64,000 nucleotides of DNA, from positions 6,200,001 through 6,264,000 of the forward strand of contig NZ_CP130713.1 of NCBI RefSeq assembly GCF_030553055.1, in the 5' to 3' direction. Source of the stretch: Streptomyces sp. XD-27 (GTDB lineage Bacteria; Actinomycetota; Actinomycetes; Streptomycetales; Streptomycetaceae). Both the position numbers and the translations under genes were made by a program. Of the stretch, positions 55,220 through 63,631 are shown piece after piece. How positions within the stretch are numbered: position 1 is the first letter of the stretch; every line of letters starts with the position of its first letter. The notes under the pieces were generated by a model. That model saw nothing but the letters and a program-made list of their open reading frames with translations, ran no database searches and was not told the origin of the DNA.

Positions 55220-56448
55220 CGTGGCTCCTCGCCTGTTCCCGTACCGCCGGGCGGACGCTTGGCCGTCCCCCGCACCCGGCTCACCCGCCCCGGCGGTGCC
55301 GGGTCCGAAGGCCGCGGGGGCGTGGCCGCGGGCGTCGGCGGCGCGGGCGGCGGGGGCGCGTCCGCGAACCGCGGCGCCGGTGCGGGATCCGCCGGTGTCG
55401 GGGCGGGGTCCGTCAGCGTCGGGGCGGGGTCCGCGGCGGGTACGGGTTCGTCCTCGGGTGGAGGGCCGTCCATCCGTGCCGGTCGCGGCCGGACCACGTC
55501 GCCCCGCAGCGTCGGGTGCGCCGCCGGGGACGGTGCCGCCTCCGGCGTCTCCGGTTCCGGAGCGGTGGCCCGGCCCGCGGCCAGCGCGCCCCGCAGACGC
55601 CCGCGCCGGGGCCCGCCGAAGGGCGCCCCACCGCCGTCGCCCAACACCTCCTCCACCACCGCGCGTTCGAGCTCCGCCTGCTCGAAGGGCTCGCGGTGGG
55701 CGTCGCCGCGCTCCAGCACCATCCGCATGGCCTGGAGCCGTGCCTCCCGCTTGTCCGCCTCGCCCTTCTCGATCCAGGCGAGTGCGGCGCGCGCCCCCTC
55801 CTTCTCCATGATCTCGGCGATGAGCCCCTCGACGCCCTCGTCGCGGATCAGGTCCAGATGCCGGTCGCGGCGCATCCCGTCGAGCCGGGTCTCCCGTACG
55901 ACGTCCCGGTACGCGCGCCCGCTCGCGGCGATCTCGTCCTCGTCCACGAGCAGTTCGACCCGGATGCCGCGCAGCCGCACGGCCGAGTCGCCCGTGAAGT
56001 CGCGAACCGCGGCGTTGAGCGCCTCCTCGGCCTCGTGGAAGTGACCGATGTCGTACTCCCGCGCGACCCTCCGCAGCATGCCGCGGAGGTGTCCGTACAG
56101 TGCGCCGCTCATGTCCCTGATGCCCCGCGCCACCACCTCGGCGGGGTCCGCGACCCGGCACACCACGTCCACCCGGCTGCGGAACGAGAAGGTGGCATCC
56201 CGGCTGAGCAGGGCGATGTCGAGGATGAGCCGGTGCTCGGTCATATCGACCGTGTACACACTCTGGTAGGCGCCGAAGCGCGCCGCGGGTATCTCCTCGC
56301 CGGGCCGGACCGTCAGCGCGGCGCCGCTGTCCGGGACCAGCACCAGAGCCCTTCCCGGGGCCGGCGGCCGGAGCGGGTTCAGCAGCCGCCAGCGCGGCAG
56401 TGGCTGGCTGTCCAGCACCGGGTCGTACGTCAGCTCCTCCACAGGCAT
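55216..56448 (-). CDS. SPFH/Band-7-like protein with Pro-rich tail
   Basis: 410 aa. A beta-rich first part (RALVLVPDSGAALTVRPGEE, RLILDIALLSRDATFSFRS, DVVCRVADPAEVVARGIRDM) followed by long charged helices (residues 170-260) is the layout of Band-7/SPFH proteins. No transmembrane anchor is obvious. The last 120 residues are Pro/Ala-rich with PAPTPADPAP-type repeats and the motif SRVRG shared with the kinase tail. ATG 56448 chosen; a GTG at 56502 has no ribosome site. Function in the operon unknown, perhaps a scaffold. Confidence 0.55.
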   Translation of the reverse strand: MPVEELTYDPVLDSQPLPRWRLLNPLRPPAPGRALVLVPDSGAALTVRPGEEIPAARFGAYQSVYTVDMTEHRLILDIALLSRDATFSFRSRVDVVCRVADPAEVVARGIRDMSGALYGHLRGMLRRVAREYDIGHFHEAEEALNAAVRDFTGDSAVRLRGIRVELLVDEDEIAASGRAYRDVVRETRLDGMRRDRHLDLIRDEGVEGLIAEIMEKEGARAALAWIEKGEADKREARLQAMRMVLERGDAHREPFEQAELERAVVEEVLGDGGGAPFGGPRRGRLRGALAAGRATAPEPETPEAAPSPAAHPTLRGDVVRPRPARMDGPPPEDEPVPAADPAPTLTDPAPTPADPAPAPRFADAPPPPAPPTPAATPPRPSDPAPPGRVSRVRGTAKRPPGGTGTGEEPR

Positions 56449-56506
56449 CTCCTCACACGGGCACTCTCGGTATGCGGTCCGGCCTCCGGGACACCCGGTC
56501 ACCGGA

Positions 56507-58750
56507 TCAGCCCGACCGGTCCACGGCGCTGTACAGCGACGCGGAGTGCCGGGACGGGTGTTCCCGGTCGTCGGCCCATTTCATGAGCCACCACAGCAGG
56601 CGTTCCCGGTGCTTGCCGGGCCTCCGGGCGATGTCCACGAGCAGCGCGCGCACGTCGTCCAGGGCGCCGGGACAGCGGTCGGTGTAGTCGTCGATCCATC
56701 GCCGCAGCGCGTCGAGCGCCGGGTCCTGCACCGGCTTGCGGGCGAGCGCGCGTGCCCAAAGCTCCGCCAGCCGCGCGGAGTGTTCGGACAGGCCGCTCAG
56801 CAGCAGCGGCACGCCGGGCACCGCGCCCCGCGGAGGCTCGGCACCCGCCGCGGCGCTCTCCTGGTACGGCTGGGACACCGCGAAGACGAACGCCGACAGG
56901 GTCTTCACCACCATCGGCGAGAGATCCTGCGGCGCGGACCAGTCCAGGTAGGCGTCCAGCACGTGGCCGGCCCGGCCCTGGTGGAGCAGGTGCACCCCGC
57001 CCCACGCGACCGGGGTGAGCGTGCCCCAGTCGTCCCGGCGGTCGAGCGCGGTGCGCAGCACCTCCAGCGCGCGCCGGGGCGCCTTCCTGCCGAGGAGCCC
57101 GCCGACGGCGTTCGCCGCCGTACCGGCCACCTTCCGCTGGTGCGCGCCGACGCCGCCGCTCGCCCACTCACGCAGCAGCTCCCAGACGGCCTCCGCCGTC
57201 TCCGGCCTGCTGCCGGCCACGCCGAGCGCGGTCGCCGCGGCCTGCCGCACCGGCCACGAGGAGCTGCCGGCCCAGGACTTGAGGAAGCGGTGCGCCGCGT
57301 AATGGTGGTCGGCCCACACCAGCACTCCGGCCGCGACCGCCGCACGTGCCCGTACCTCCAGATCGCTGTGGACGAGCAGACCGCGCAGCCAGCCGAGCAC
57401 GGCGTCCCGGCGGCCGTCGAGGGTCGTCCAGGCGTAGGCGAGGACCACCTGGCGCAGGAGGCCACTGCGGAAGCGCACACGCGGTGGACCGGCGGTGGTG
57501 CCGTCCCTCGTGGTGACCACTTCGATCCACGGCTGCTCGTGTCGGAGCCGCTCCCGGAAGCGGACGTCGGGCGGTGCCTCTTCGGTCGGCGTCAGCGCGC
57601 GGCGTAAGGCGATGGCGGCGTCGGCGACGGTGAGGTAGCTGCTGTCCTCCAGCACGGCCGCGGCGAGCGCGAACGCGAGGGACTCCGGCTCGCGATGACG
57701 GCTGAACCAGGTGGCCACCTGGTCGCTCGGATCACGCAGCGCGGCCACCGCCGCGGGCAGGTCGCCGTCGGCGGTGATGACCGAGGCCAACCGCACCGCG
57801 TGCGCGGGCGACAGGCGCTCACGCAGGGCCGTCGCCGCTCCGGACCTCTCCAACAGCGCGTGCAGCTCGTTCCGTGCCTCGAGGGCCGCACCGTGTCCCA
57901 GCACACGGAGTTCCACGACGGCCACCGGATCCACCGCGGCCAGTCGATGGCGGGCGACCGGTCCCGCGCCGGGCCCGGAGGCGGCCACATCGAGATCGTG
58001 GCCGCCCACAAGCACCAGATGACTCCGCGCGGCCTTCAATCTGGCGACCGCTCCGGCTATCCCGCGCAGCCCGGCCGCGCCCAGCGGCTGCCTCCCCGGG
58101 CCCGCGTCGTCGAGCACGGCGAGATACCCGCTGTTCTCGGCGGGGGGCACCCAGTCGGGGGAGACGATCACCGAGGGGTCGAGGACACGATGGCAGGCGC
58201 CGTCGGCGCTGCCGCTCACCGCCATCGCCTCGGCGAGGAGGTTCACGGCGGCCGCCTCCCGGCCACTGCCCGGCGGTGCGGTCAGCACCAGCAGATGCTG
58301 CTCGCAGAGGGCGTCCAGCGCTGCGGCGTAGCTCTCCGGGTGCACATACAGCTCGGTGTACTCGGCCAGTTCCGTCTCGTCGAGTGGAACGGTGGCGCCG
58401 GCCCCCGGCGGCGGTGGCGCGGCCCGGCCGCCGGTGTGGAAGCCCCCGCCGAAGCTGACGGACTCGTTGAACAGGGCCAGGGTGCCGATCCGGGTGCCGG
58501 AGGAGTCGGCGTTCAGCCGCTCGGCGATGAGATCGGCGATGGCGCTCGCCCGTACCGCCTCGGAGCGCTCGGCGTCGTCCTGACCGCCGCCCTGCGTGAG
58601 GTTGCGCAGGGCGTCCGACTCGCTGACCGGGCCGTCGCCGTCCTCGTCGGCCGGGCTCGGTTCCGCCTTGGCGCCCTTGTCCGCGGTGGCCGGGGCGCCG
58701 GCGGGCCCGGCACCGGGCGGTGCCTCGTCCGCCGGTGGTTCCTCGCTCAT
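56507..58750 (-). CDS. Large NTPase-like protein with HEAT-type repeats and degenerate P-loop
   Basis: 747 aa. After an acidic, disordered start (1-60) comes an ATPase-like core: the P-loop position reads LTAPPGSGREAAAVNLL (Lys replaced by Arg) and Walker B YLAVLDDAG. A helical C-terminal half (residues 340-740) with recurring RAAVAAGVLVWAD and RQAAATALGVAGS units looks like HEAT/armadillo repeats. This is a STAND-like arrangement, as in many defence or signalling proteins. ATG 58750 is preceded by seven 14-bp repeats that each carry AGAGA. Seems to be the hub protein of the operon. Confidence 0.6.
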   Translation of the reverse strand: MSEEPPADEAPPGAGPAGAPATADKGAKAEPSPADEDGDGPVSESDALRNLTQGGGQDDAERSEAVRASAIADLIAERLNADSSGTRIGTLALFNESVSFGGGFHTGGRAAPPPPGAGATVPLDETELAEYTELYVHPESYAAALDALCEQHLLVLTAPPGSGREAAAVNLLAEAMAVSGSADGACHRVLDPSVIVSPDWVPPAENSGYLAVLDDAGPGRQPLGAAGLRGIAGAVARLKAARSHLVLVGGHDLDVAASGPGAGPVARHRLAAVDPVAVVELRVLGHGAALEARNELHALLERSGAATALRERLSPAHAVRLASVITADGDLPAAVAALRDPSDQVATWFSRHREPESLAFALAAAVLEDSSYLTVADAAIALRRALTPTEEAPPDVRFRERLRHEQPWIEVVTTRDGTTAGPPRVRFRSGLLRQVVLAYAWTTLDGRRDAVLGWLRGLLVHSDLEVRARAAVAAGVLVWADHHYAAHRFLKSWAGSSSWPVRQAAATALGVAGSRPETAEAVWELLREWASGGVGAHQRKVAGTAANAVGGLLGRKAPRRALEVLRTALDRRDDWGTLTPVAWGGVHLLHQGRAGHVLDAYLDWSAPQDLSPMVVKTLSAFVFAVSQPYQESAAAGAEPPRGAVPGVPLLLSGLSEHSARLAELWARALARKPVQDPALDALRRWIDDYTDRCPGALDDVRALLVDIARRPGKHRERLLWWLMKWADDREHPSRHSASLYSAVDRSG

Positions 58751-58751
58751 G

Positions 58752-58849
58752 AACTCGTGATCTCTAACTCGTGATCTCTAACTCGTGATCTCTAACTCGT
58801 GATCTCTCACTCGTGATCTCTCACTCGTGATCTTTGCTTCGTGATCCCT
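58752..58849. repeat. Seven tandem 14-bp repeats before the NTPase gene
   Basis: Unit AACTCGTGATCTCT at 58752, 58766, 58780 and 58794 (four exact copies). Three drifting copies follow: CACTCGTGATCTCT (58808), CACTCGTGATCTTT (58822) and GCTTCGTGATCCCT (58836). A partial eighth begins at 58850. On the coding strand each unit brings an AGAGA-like ribosome-site sequence and is much less GC-rich than its flanks. 14 is not a multiple of three. Confidence 0.95.
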
Positions 58850-58881
58850 GATGCGTGGACGCTCGCGCTGTTCCGGTGCCG

Positions 58882-59277
58882 TCAGGAGATGTTCCAGTCG
58901 CCCTTGATCTCGACCTTCTCGTTGAAGACCTGGGCGTTCTTGATGACCGCGGCGTTGACCTGAGCCCCGCCGCCCTGCGCCGCCACCGCTTCGTCGATCA
59001 GTCGGCGCACGTCCGACTCGAAGTCGCGGTCGCGCAGCATGTGGGCGTGCAGCATCCGCTGCAGCAGCTCCCGCGCGGCGTCGTCGTCCGGGCTTTGCTG
59101 TACGCGGTCGAGCGCGCCCTCCGCGTCGCCGTCACCCCGGAAACGGGCACGGATCCGCTCGATCAGCCGCGTGCCGCCGCTCCAGCCCGACCGGCCTGCT
59201 TCCTGGCCCGCAGACTCCAGCGCTCCCTTGACCACGAGCGCGACCCCGGCCGCCGCGGCGGCAGTGATGGGATCCAT
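58882..59277 (-). CDS. Small hypothetical protein opening the kinase/NTPase operon
   Basis: 131 aa. An Ala-rich hydrophobic start (ITAAAAAGVALVVKGALESA) may insert in or touch the membrane. A helical middle (RFRGDGDAEGALDRVQQSP, ARELLQRMLHAHML) follows, then a conserved-looking end, NAQVFNEKVEIKGDWNIS. ATG 59277 follows GGGGGG. The layout resembles short adaptor proteins that accompany NTPase-based conflict systems, but I do not recognise the family. The operon promoter should lie in 59278-59406, where no gene is seen. Confidence 0.6.
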   Translation of the reverse strand: MDPITAAAAAGVALVVKGALESAGQEAGRSGWSGGTRLIERIRARFRGDGDAEGALDRVQQSPDDDAARELLQRMLHAHMLRDRDFESDVRRLIDEAVAAQGGGAQVNAAVIKNAQVFNEKVEIKGDWNIS

Positions 59278-59406
59278 GTGTCCCCCCGTTCCCTCATGGA
59301 TGCGGGCCTCACGCTAGATGAGCTCTGTGTTCACCGCTGTACGTTGCGTGACTACGGCCGAAAGTCGCCGATGGTGGCCTGATCCGGCTGCCGAGGAGGT
59401 GATCGG

Positions 59407-59700
59407 TCAGCCCTGCAAGGTCGCCAGGCCCTTCTGGAGGTCGTCGTAGTTCATCACCGGCTGGAAGGTGACCTCCGCGTCCAGTTCCTCGAAGAGCGGC
59501 TCCGCGATGGCGGGCATCTGCGAGGACTCCTTCATGTCGAAGACGATCAGGATGGCGCGGCGGCCGCCGATCGGGGTGAAGTAGGCGCACTCGGGCTTGA
59601 GCTCGTCCATGATCTTCTTCAGGGACGCGGGCATGGTGCCATTCCTGATGGCCTCGTTGCCGGCCTCGGTGTGGATCCGTGCGGTGAGCAGCGTACGCAT
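59407..59700 (-). CDS. Small conserved protein, ferredoxin-like fold predicted
   Basis: 97 aa. The pattern MRTLLTARIHTEAGN, ECAYFTPIGGRRAILIVFDM, MPAIAEPLFEELDAEVTFQP gives a beta-alpha-beta-beta-alpha-beta order typical of small ferredoxin-like/DUF3303-type proteins. ATG 59700 follows GAAGGAG. No catalytic residues. It lies downstream of treZ on the same strand with a 71-bp gap. Confidence 0.6.
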   Translation of the reverse strand: MRTLLTARIHTEAGNEAIRNGTMPASLKKIMDELKPECAYFTPIGGRRAILIVFDMKESSQMPAIAEPLFEELDAEVTFQPVMNYDDLQKGLATLQG

Positions 59701-59771
59701 GGCGGTCACTCCTTCGGCCGCGCCGCCACGCCCCGGTGCCCGGTCCGCGCACGCACGAAGGCGCGGGCGCG

Positions 59772-61553
59772 TCACCTTCCAGCGTCCTGCCCAGGTGCCG
59801 GGTCCGCAAGAACGGCCGCCGTCTCGGCGGGCAGCAGCACGGCGCCAGCCGGGTCCGGCGCGGCCACCGGCCGCCACGCGGCGACCACGCGCGCCCCGGC
59901 GGACTCCGGGCCCAGCGGGAGCGCGGCGGGCCGCGGGCCCAGGTTGACGGCCACGTGGAAGGGGCCGCGGCGGAAGTGCACCGCGCCCTCCCGTCCGGCC
60001 GTCAGCGCTCCGTACTCCCAGCCCGGATCGGACAGCGCCGGCTCACCGCTGCGCAGCGCGATCAGCCGCCGGTACCAGGCGAGCAGCGAGACGTGCGGCT
60101 CCCGGCCGGGTTCCGACCAGTCCAGGCAGGAGCGGTCCCGGGTGGCCGGATCCTGCGGGTCCGGCACCTCCGCCTCGGCCCAGCCGTGGGCGGCGAACTC
60201 GCGGCGGCGGCCGGTCCGTACGGCCTCGGCCAGCTCCGGGTCCGTATGGTCGGTGAAGTACTGCCACGGCGTGCGCGCCCCCCACTCCTCGCCCATGAAC
60301 AGCATCGGAGTGAACGGCGCGCACAGCACCAGCGCGGCGGCGCAGGCCAGCCGTCCCGGGGAGCAGTCGGCCGACAGCCGGTCGCCCTGGGCCCGGTTGC
60401 CGACCTGGTCGTGTGTCTGGGCGTAGCCGAGCAGCCGCGCCGCCGGCGTGGCGCGCCGGTCCAGCGGCCTGCCGTGCGCGCGGCCGCGGAACGAGGAGTA
60501 CGTGCCGTCATGGAAGAAGCCCGAGGCCAGCGTCTTGGCGAGGGCCGCGGCCGGATCGGCCGCGAAGTCGGCGTAGTAGCCCTGTGACTCCCCGGTGAGC
60601 GCCGTGTGCAGCGCGTGGTGGAAGTCGTCGTTCCACTGCGCGTGCAGCCCGTGGCCGCCCGCCTCCCGCGGGGCGGTGGTGCACGGGTCGTTCAGGTCGG
60701 ACTCCGCGATCAGGAACCGCGGTCGGCCGGTCCTGGCCGCGAGCCGGTCCACGGCGGCGGACAGCTCGGCCAGGAAGTGCTCGGCACGCGTGTCGCACAG
60801 CGCGTGCACGGCGTCCAGCCGCAGCCCGTCGACGCCGTAGTCGCGCAGCCACGCCAGCGCGCTGCCGATGAAGTACGCCCGCACCTCGTCCGAGCCGGGC
60901 GCGTCCAGGTTGACCGCCGCGCCCCAGGGGGTGTGATGGGTGTCGGTGAAGTACGGGCCGAAGGCGGGCAGGTGGTTGCCGGAAGGCCCCAGATGGTTGT
61001 GGACCACGTCCAGGACGACGCCGAGTCCGTGCCCGTGCGCGGCGGCCACGAAGCGCCGGAGGCCGTCCGGGCCGCCGTACGGCTCGTGCACCGCCCACGG
61101 GGCGACCCCGTCGTATCCCCAGCCGTGCCGCCCGGGGAACGGGCACACCGGCATCAGCTCCACATGGGTCACCCCCAACTCCGCCAGATACGGCAGCCGT
61201 TCGGCGGCGGAGTCGAAGGTGCCCGCGCGGGTGAAGGTGCCGATGTGCAGCTCGTACAGCACCGCGCCCGCCAGCGGTCGCCCGGGCCACTCGCCGTCCT
61301 GGCTGAACCCGGCAGGGTCCACGACCGCGCTCAGCCCGTCCGGGCCGTCCGGCTGGCGGCGGGAGCGCGGATCGGGCAGCGGCCGTCCGCCGTCCAGCGC
61401 GAAGCCGTACCGCGAGCCGTGGCGCGCGGCGGCGTTCGCCCGCCACCAGCCGGTACGGTCAGGGTCGCGCTCCATGGGGTGCGTGGTGCCGTCCACATGG
61501 AGCACGACCCGGTCGGCGTGCGGTGCCCAGACCTCGAACAGCACTGACGTCAC
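59772..61553 (-). CDS. treZ: Malto-oligosyltrehalose trehalohydrolase
   Basis: Releases trehalose from the maltooligosyltrehalose made by TreY; GH13 family, cytoplasmic. 593 aa. An N-terminal CBM48-like domain (VLFEVWAPHADRVVLHVDG) precedes the GH13 barrel with LYELHIGTFTRAGTF, VVLDVVHNHLGPSGN, DGLRLDAVHAL (nucleophile Asp), FLIAESDLND (acid Glu) and YAQTHDQVGNRAQGDR. GTG 61553 is used; GTG 61544 has a better-spaced GAGGTGA. treY is not in the window. Confidence 0.93.
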   Translation of the reverse strand: MTSVLFEVWAPHADRVVLHVDGTTHPMERDPDRTGWWRANAAARHGSRYGFALDGGRPLPDPRSRRQPDGPDGLSAVVDPAGFSQDGEWPGRPLAGAVLYELHIGTFTRAGTFDSAAERLPYLAELGVTHVELMPVCPFPGRHGWGYDGVAPWAVHEPYGGPDGLRRFVAAAHGHGLGVVLDVVHNHLGPSGNHLPAFGPYFTDTHHTPWGAAVNLDAPGSDEVRAYFIGSALAWLRDYGVDGLRLDAVHALCDTRAEHFLAELSAAVDRLAARTGRPRFLIAESDLNDPCTTAPREAGGHGLHAQWNDDFHHALHTALTGESQGYYADFAADPAAALAKTLASGFFHDGTYSSFRGRAHGRPLDRRATPAARLLGYAQTHDQVGNRAQGDRLSADCSPGRLACAAALVLCAPFTPMLFMGEEWGARTPWQYFTDHTDPELAEAVRTGRRREFAAHGWAEAEVPDPQDPATRDRSCLDWSEPGREPHVSLLAWYRRLIALRSGEPALSDPGWEYGALTAGREGAVHFRRGPFHVAVNLGPRPAALPLGPESAGARVVAAWRPVAAPDPAGAVLLPAETAAVLADPAPGQDAGR

Positions 61554-61661
61554 CTCATCTGCGGTCGCCCGGCATCCCCCACCATGCTGGGGGACGCCGG
61601 GCGGGAGCGCAGCAGGACGTCGGCGACTCCAGGCGCCGGTCCGGGCCGATGTGGCGGGGCG

Positions 61662-62597
61662 TCAGACCAGGTCGATCTTCTCCTGGGCGACGGGATAGCC
61701 GGCCTTCGCGAAATGGGCCGCCATCGGCGTGTTGCCCTGGTCGGTGGCGGCGGCGATCCGCGTCGCCCCGTGGGAGACCAGATCATGGGTGCACTCCACG
61801 AGCAGGTCGTAGGCGTAGCCGTGACCGCGCTGCTCCGGTACGACGCCGATGAAGCCGACGCAGGGCCCCGCCGGGTTGTGCGCGGGCACGTGGATGCCGA
61901 CGAGGTCGCCCTGCGGGGTGTAGGCGAGCCGCCACCACGCGCGGGGTGAGGGGAACCAGTGGAAGAACTCCAGGTTCTCCCGCACGGCCGCCTCCACGCC
62001 CGACTCGGCGATGGTCCGGCGGTCGTGCGCGTCGAGGGTGCCCTGGTGGACGCGGCGCAGCACATCCGCGATCGCCGCGTCGTCCGGCTCCGGGCGGAAC
62101 TCCAGGCGGCCCGGCCGCTCCGGCAGCCCGTCGCCCGTCGTCCACTCGTACCGGAAGCGCTCCACCAGCGGCGTCAGACCGGCGGCGGTCGCGGCGTCGA
62201 TGCGGGACCGGGCGGCGGCCCGCACCGCGGGCTCGTCGCGCCAGCCGGGCGGCAGCAGCAGGCTGTACTCGGCGCGCAGCGGTGCCGTACGCAGCAGCCG
62301 CACGGCCGCGTCGGCCTCGCCGTCGGCGAAGTCGAACCAGTCCAGGGCCTTCGGTTCGGTGTCGTCGGGGCCGCCCCACCAGGCGGCCCGGGCGACGACC
62401 CGGTCACCGCGCAGGGCGACCCAGGTCCACTCCGGGCGGTACTCGCCGCCCGCCTCGCGCGTGGCGTAGGTGTGGCCGAGGTACGCACGGCCGACCAGAC
62501 CGGGGTCGGGGAGGGTGTGGAAGAGGTGCGCCTCGTGTTCGGTGAGCGCGCGGATGACCAGGTCGGTCGCGTCGATCTTTTCGATCGGTTCGGTCAT
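61662..62597 (-). CDS. GNAT-family N-acetyltransferase
   Basis: 311 aa, about twice a single GNAT domain. The C-terminal half has the acetyl-CoA motif VGFIGVVPEQRGHGYAYDLL (R-G-x-G-x-A type) and TRIAAATDQGNTPMAAHFAKAGY. The N-terminal half (WTWVALRGDRVVARAAWW) is a second, motif-poor GNAT-like fold. ATG 62597 lies after GGAAGGATCC, which is partly inside a hairpin. A 21-codon leader ORF ends 72 nt upstream. Substrate unknown. Confidence 0.78.
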   Translation of the reverse strand: MTEPIEKIDATDLVIRALTEHEAHLFHTLPDPGLVGRAYLGHTYATREAGGEYRPEWTWVALRGDRVVARAAWWGGPDDTEPKALDWFDFADGEADAAVRLLRTAPLRAEYSLLLPPGWRDEPAVRAAARSRIDAATAAGLTPLVERFRYEWTTGDGLPERPGRLEFRPEPDDAAIADVLRRVHQGTLDAHDRRTIAESGVEAAVRENLEFFHWFPSPRAWWRLAYTPQGDLVGIHVPAHNPAGPCVGFIGVVPEQRGHGYAYDLLVECTHDLVSHGATRIAAATDQGNTPMAAHFAKAGYPVAQEKIDLV

Positions 62598-62612
62598 GAG
62601 GATGAGGATCCT

Positions 62613-62636
62613 TCCGGGAGATGACGCGCTCCCGGA
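62613..62636 (-). promoter_or_regulatory. Hairpin next to the GNAT ribosome site
   Basis: TCCGGGAG (62613-62620) pairs with CTCCCGGA (62629-62636). On the minus-strand mRNA it ends at the first bases of GGAAGGAT, so it could limit ribosome access to the GNAT start. Confidence 0.5.
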
Positions 62637-62669
62637 TCGGTGAGGATCGGTGGTCAGTGATCGGTGAGA

Positions 62670-62735
62670 TCAGTGACGGGACGCCCGGAGGGTGGGGCGG
62701 GAGCGCTCAGACGGGGTGACACACAGGGTGTTCAT
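62670..62735 (-). CDS. Candidate 21-aa leader peptide upstream of the GNAT gene
   Basis: A short ORF begins ATG 62735 (MNTLCVTPSER) and ends in RASRH. The ribosome site AAGGAGG lies about 10 nt upstream, stronger than those of most genes here. Its stop lies in a set of three GATCGGTG repeats (62635, 62645, 62659). It precedes a hairpin at the GNAT start. The arrangement suits translational or transcriptional attenuation. Too short to prove by composition. Confidence 0.45.
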   Translation of the reverse strand: MNTLCVTPSERSRPTLRASRH

Positions 62736-62810
62736 CGCTCTCGCCTCCTTCCGGCTCTGCTCACGGGCGTCATCGCACCGTAGACGCGCCAACGTCCTGG
62801 TGTCCAGCGA

Positions 62811-63631
62811 TTATTCGCCGCCGTCGAGCAGCCCCGCGTCGTGGGCGAGGAGCGCGATCTGCACCCGGTTGTTCAGGCCGAGCTTGGTGAGGACGCGCGA
62901 CACGTGTGTCTTGACCGTCGGGATGCTCATGAACAGCTCCGCCCCGATCTCGGCGTTGGACCGGCCATGGCCCACCGCCACCGCGACCTCGCGCTCCCGC
63001 TCGCCCAGCCCGTCCAGCAGCCGCCGGGCACGGTCCCGCCGCTGGTCTCGCCCCGACCCGGCCACGTGGGCGATGAGCTGCTGTGTCACGGCCGGGGACA
63101 GCACGGGGTCGCCCGCCGCCACCCGTGTCACGGCCGCGACGATCTCGGCGGGAGGGGTGTCCTTGAGCAGGAAGCCCGCCGCCCCGGCGCGCAGCGCTCG
63201 CAGCACATGCTCGTCCGCGTTGAACGTGGTGAGGACGACGACCTCCGGGGGTTCTCGCGGCGGCGCAGTGTCTCGGTGGCCGACAGCCCGTCCACCGTCG
63301 GCATGCGGATGTCCATCAGCACCACGTCCGGCGCGTGCCGGTCCACCAGCGCCGCGACCTCGCCGCCGTCGGCCGCCTCGGCGACGATCTCGATGCCGGG
63401 CGAACCGCCGAGCATGAGCCGCAGCCCGGCCCGTACCAGCGGGTCGTCGTCAACGAGCAGCAGCCGGACGGGGGTGGGGGAGGGCGACGGGGCGCCGGTG
63501 GCGGACGAGGGGCCGGGGGCAGGGGAGGGCGACGGGGCGGAGGGCGAGGCCGCGGGCGGGGCGATGGATGAAGGCGAGGTCACGGACGGGGCGGCGGGCG
63601 ACGGCGTGGACGCGTCGGCGGAGGCACTCAT
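62811..63631 (-). CDS. NarL/LuxR-type response regulator (frame break near 63249)
   Basis: Two-component regulator of about 273 aa. A 50-residue Ser/Pro/Ala-rich start precedes the receiver domain with RLLLVDDDPLVRAG and VLMDIRMPTVDG (phospho-Asp). The LuxR HTH has LGEREREVAVAVGHGRSN and FMSIPTVKTHVSRVLTKLG. The frame breaks at the G5 run 63247-63251; a sixth base gives ENPPEVVVLTTFNADEHVLRA. ATG 63631 overlaps the kinase stop (ATGA). Confidence 0.85.

Noticed and set aside
58752..58849. Tandem 14-bp repeats considered as a CRISPR array
   Set aside because: Units are contiguous with no unique spacers and no cas genes nearby.
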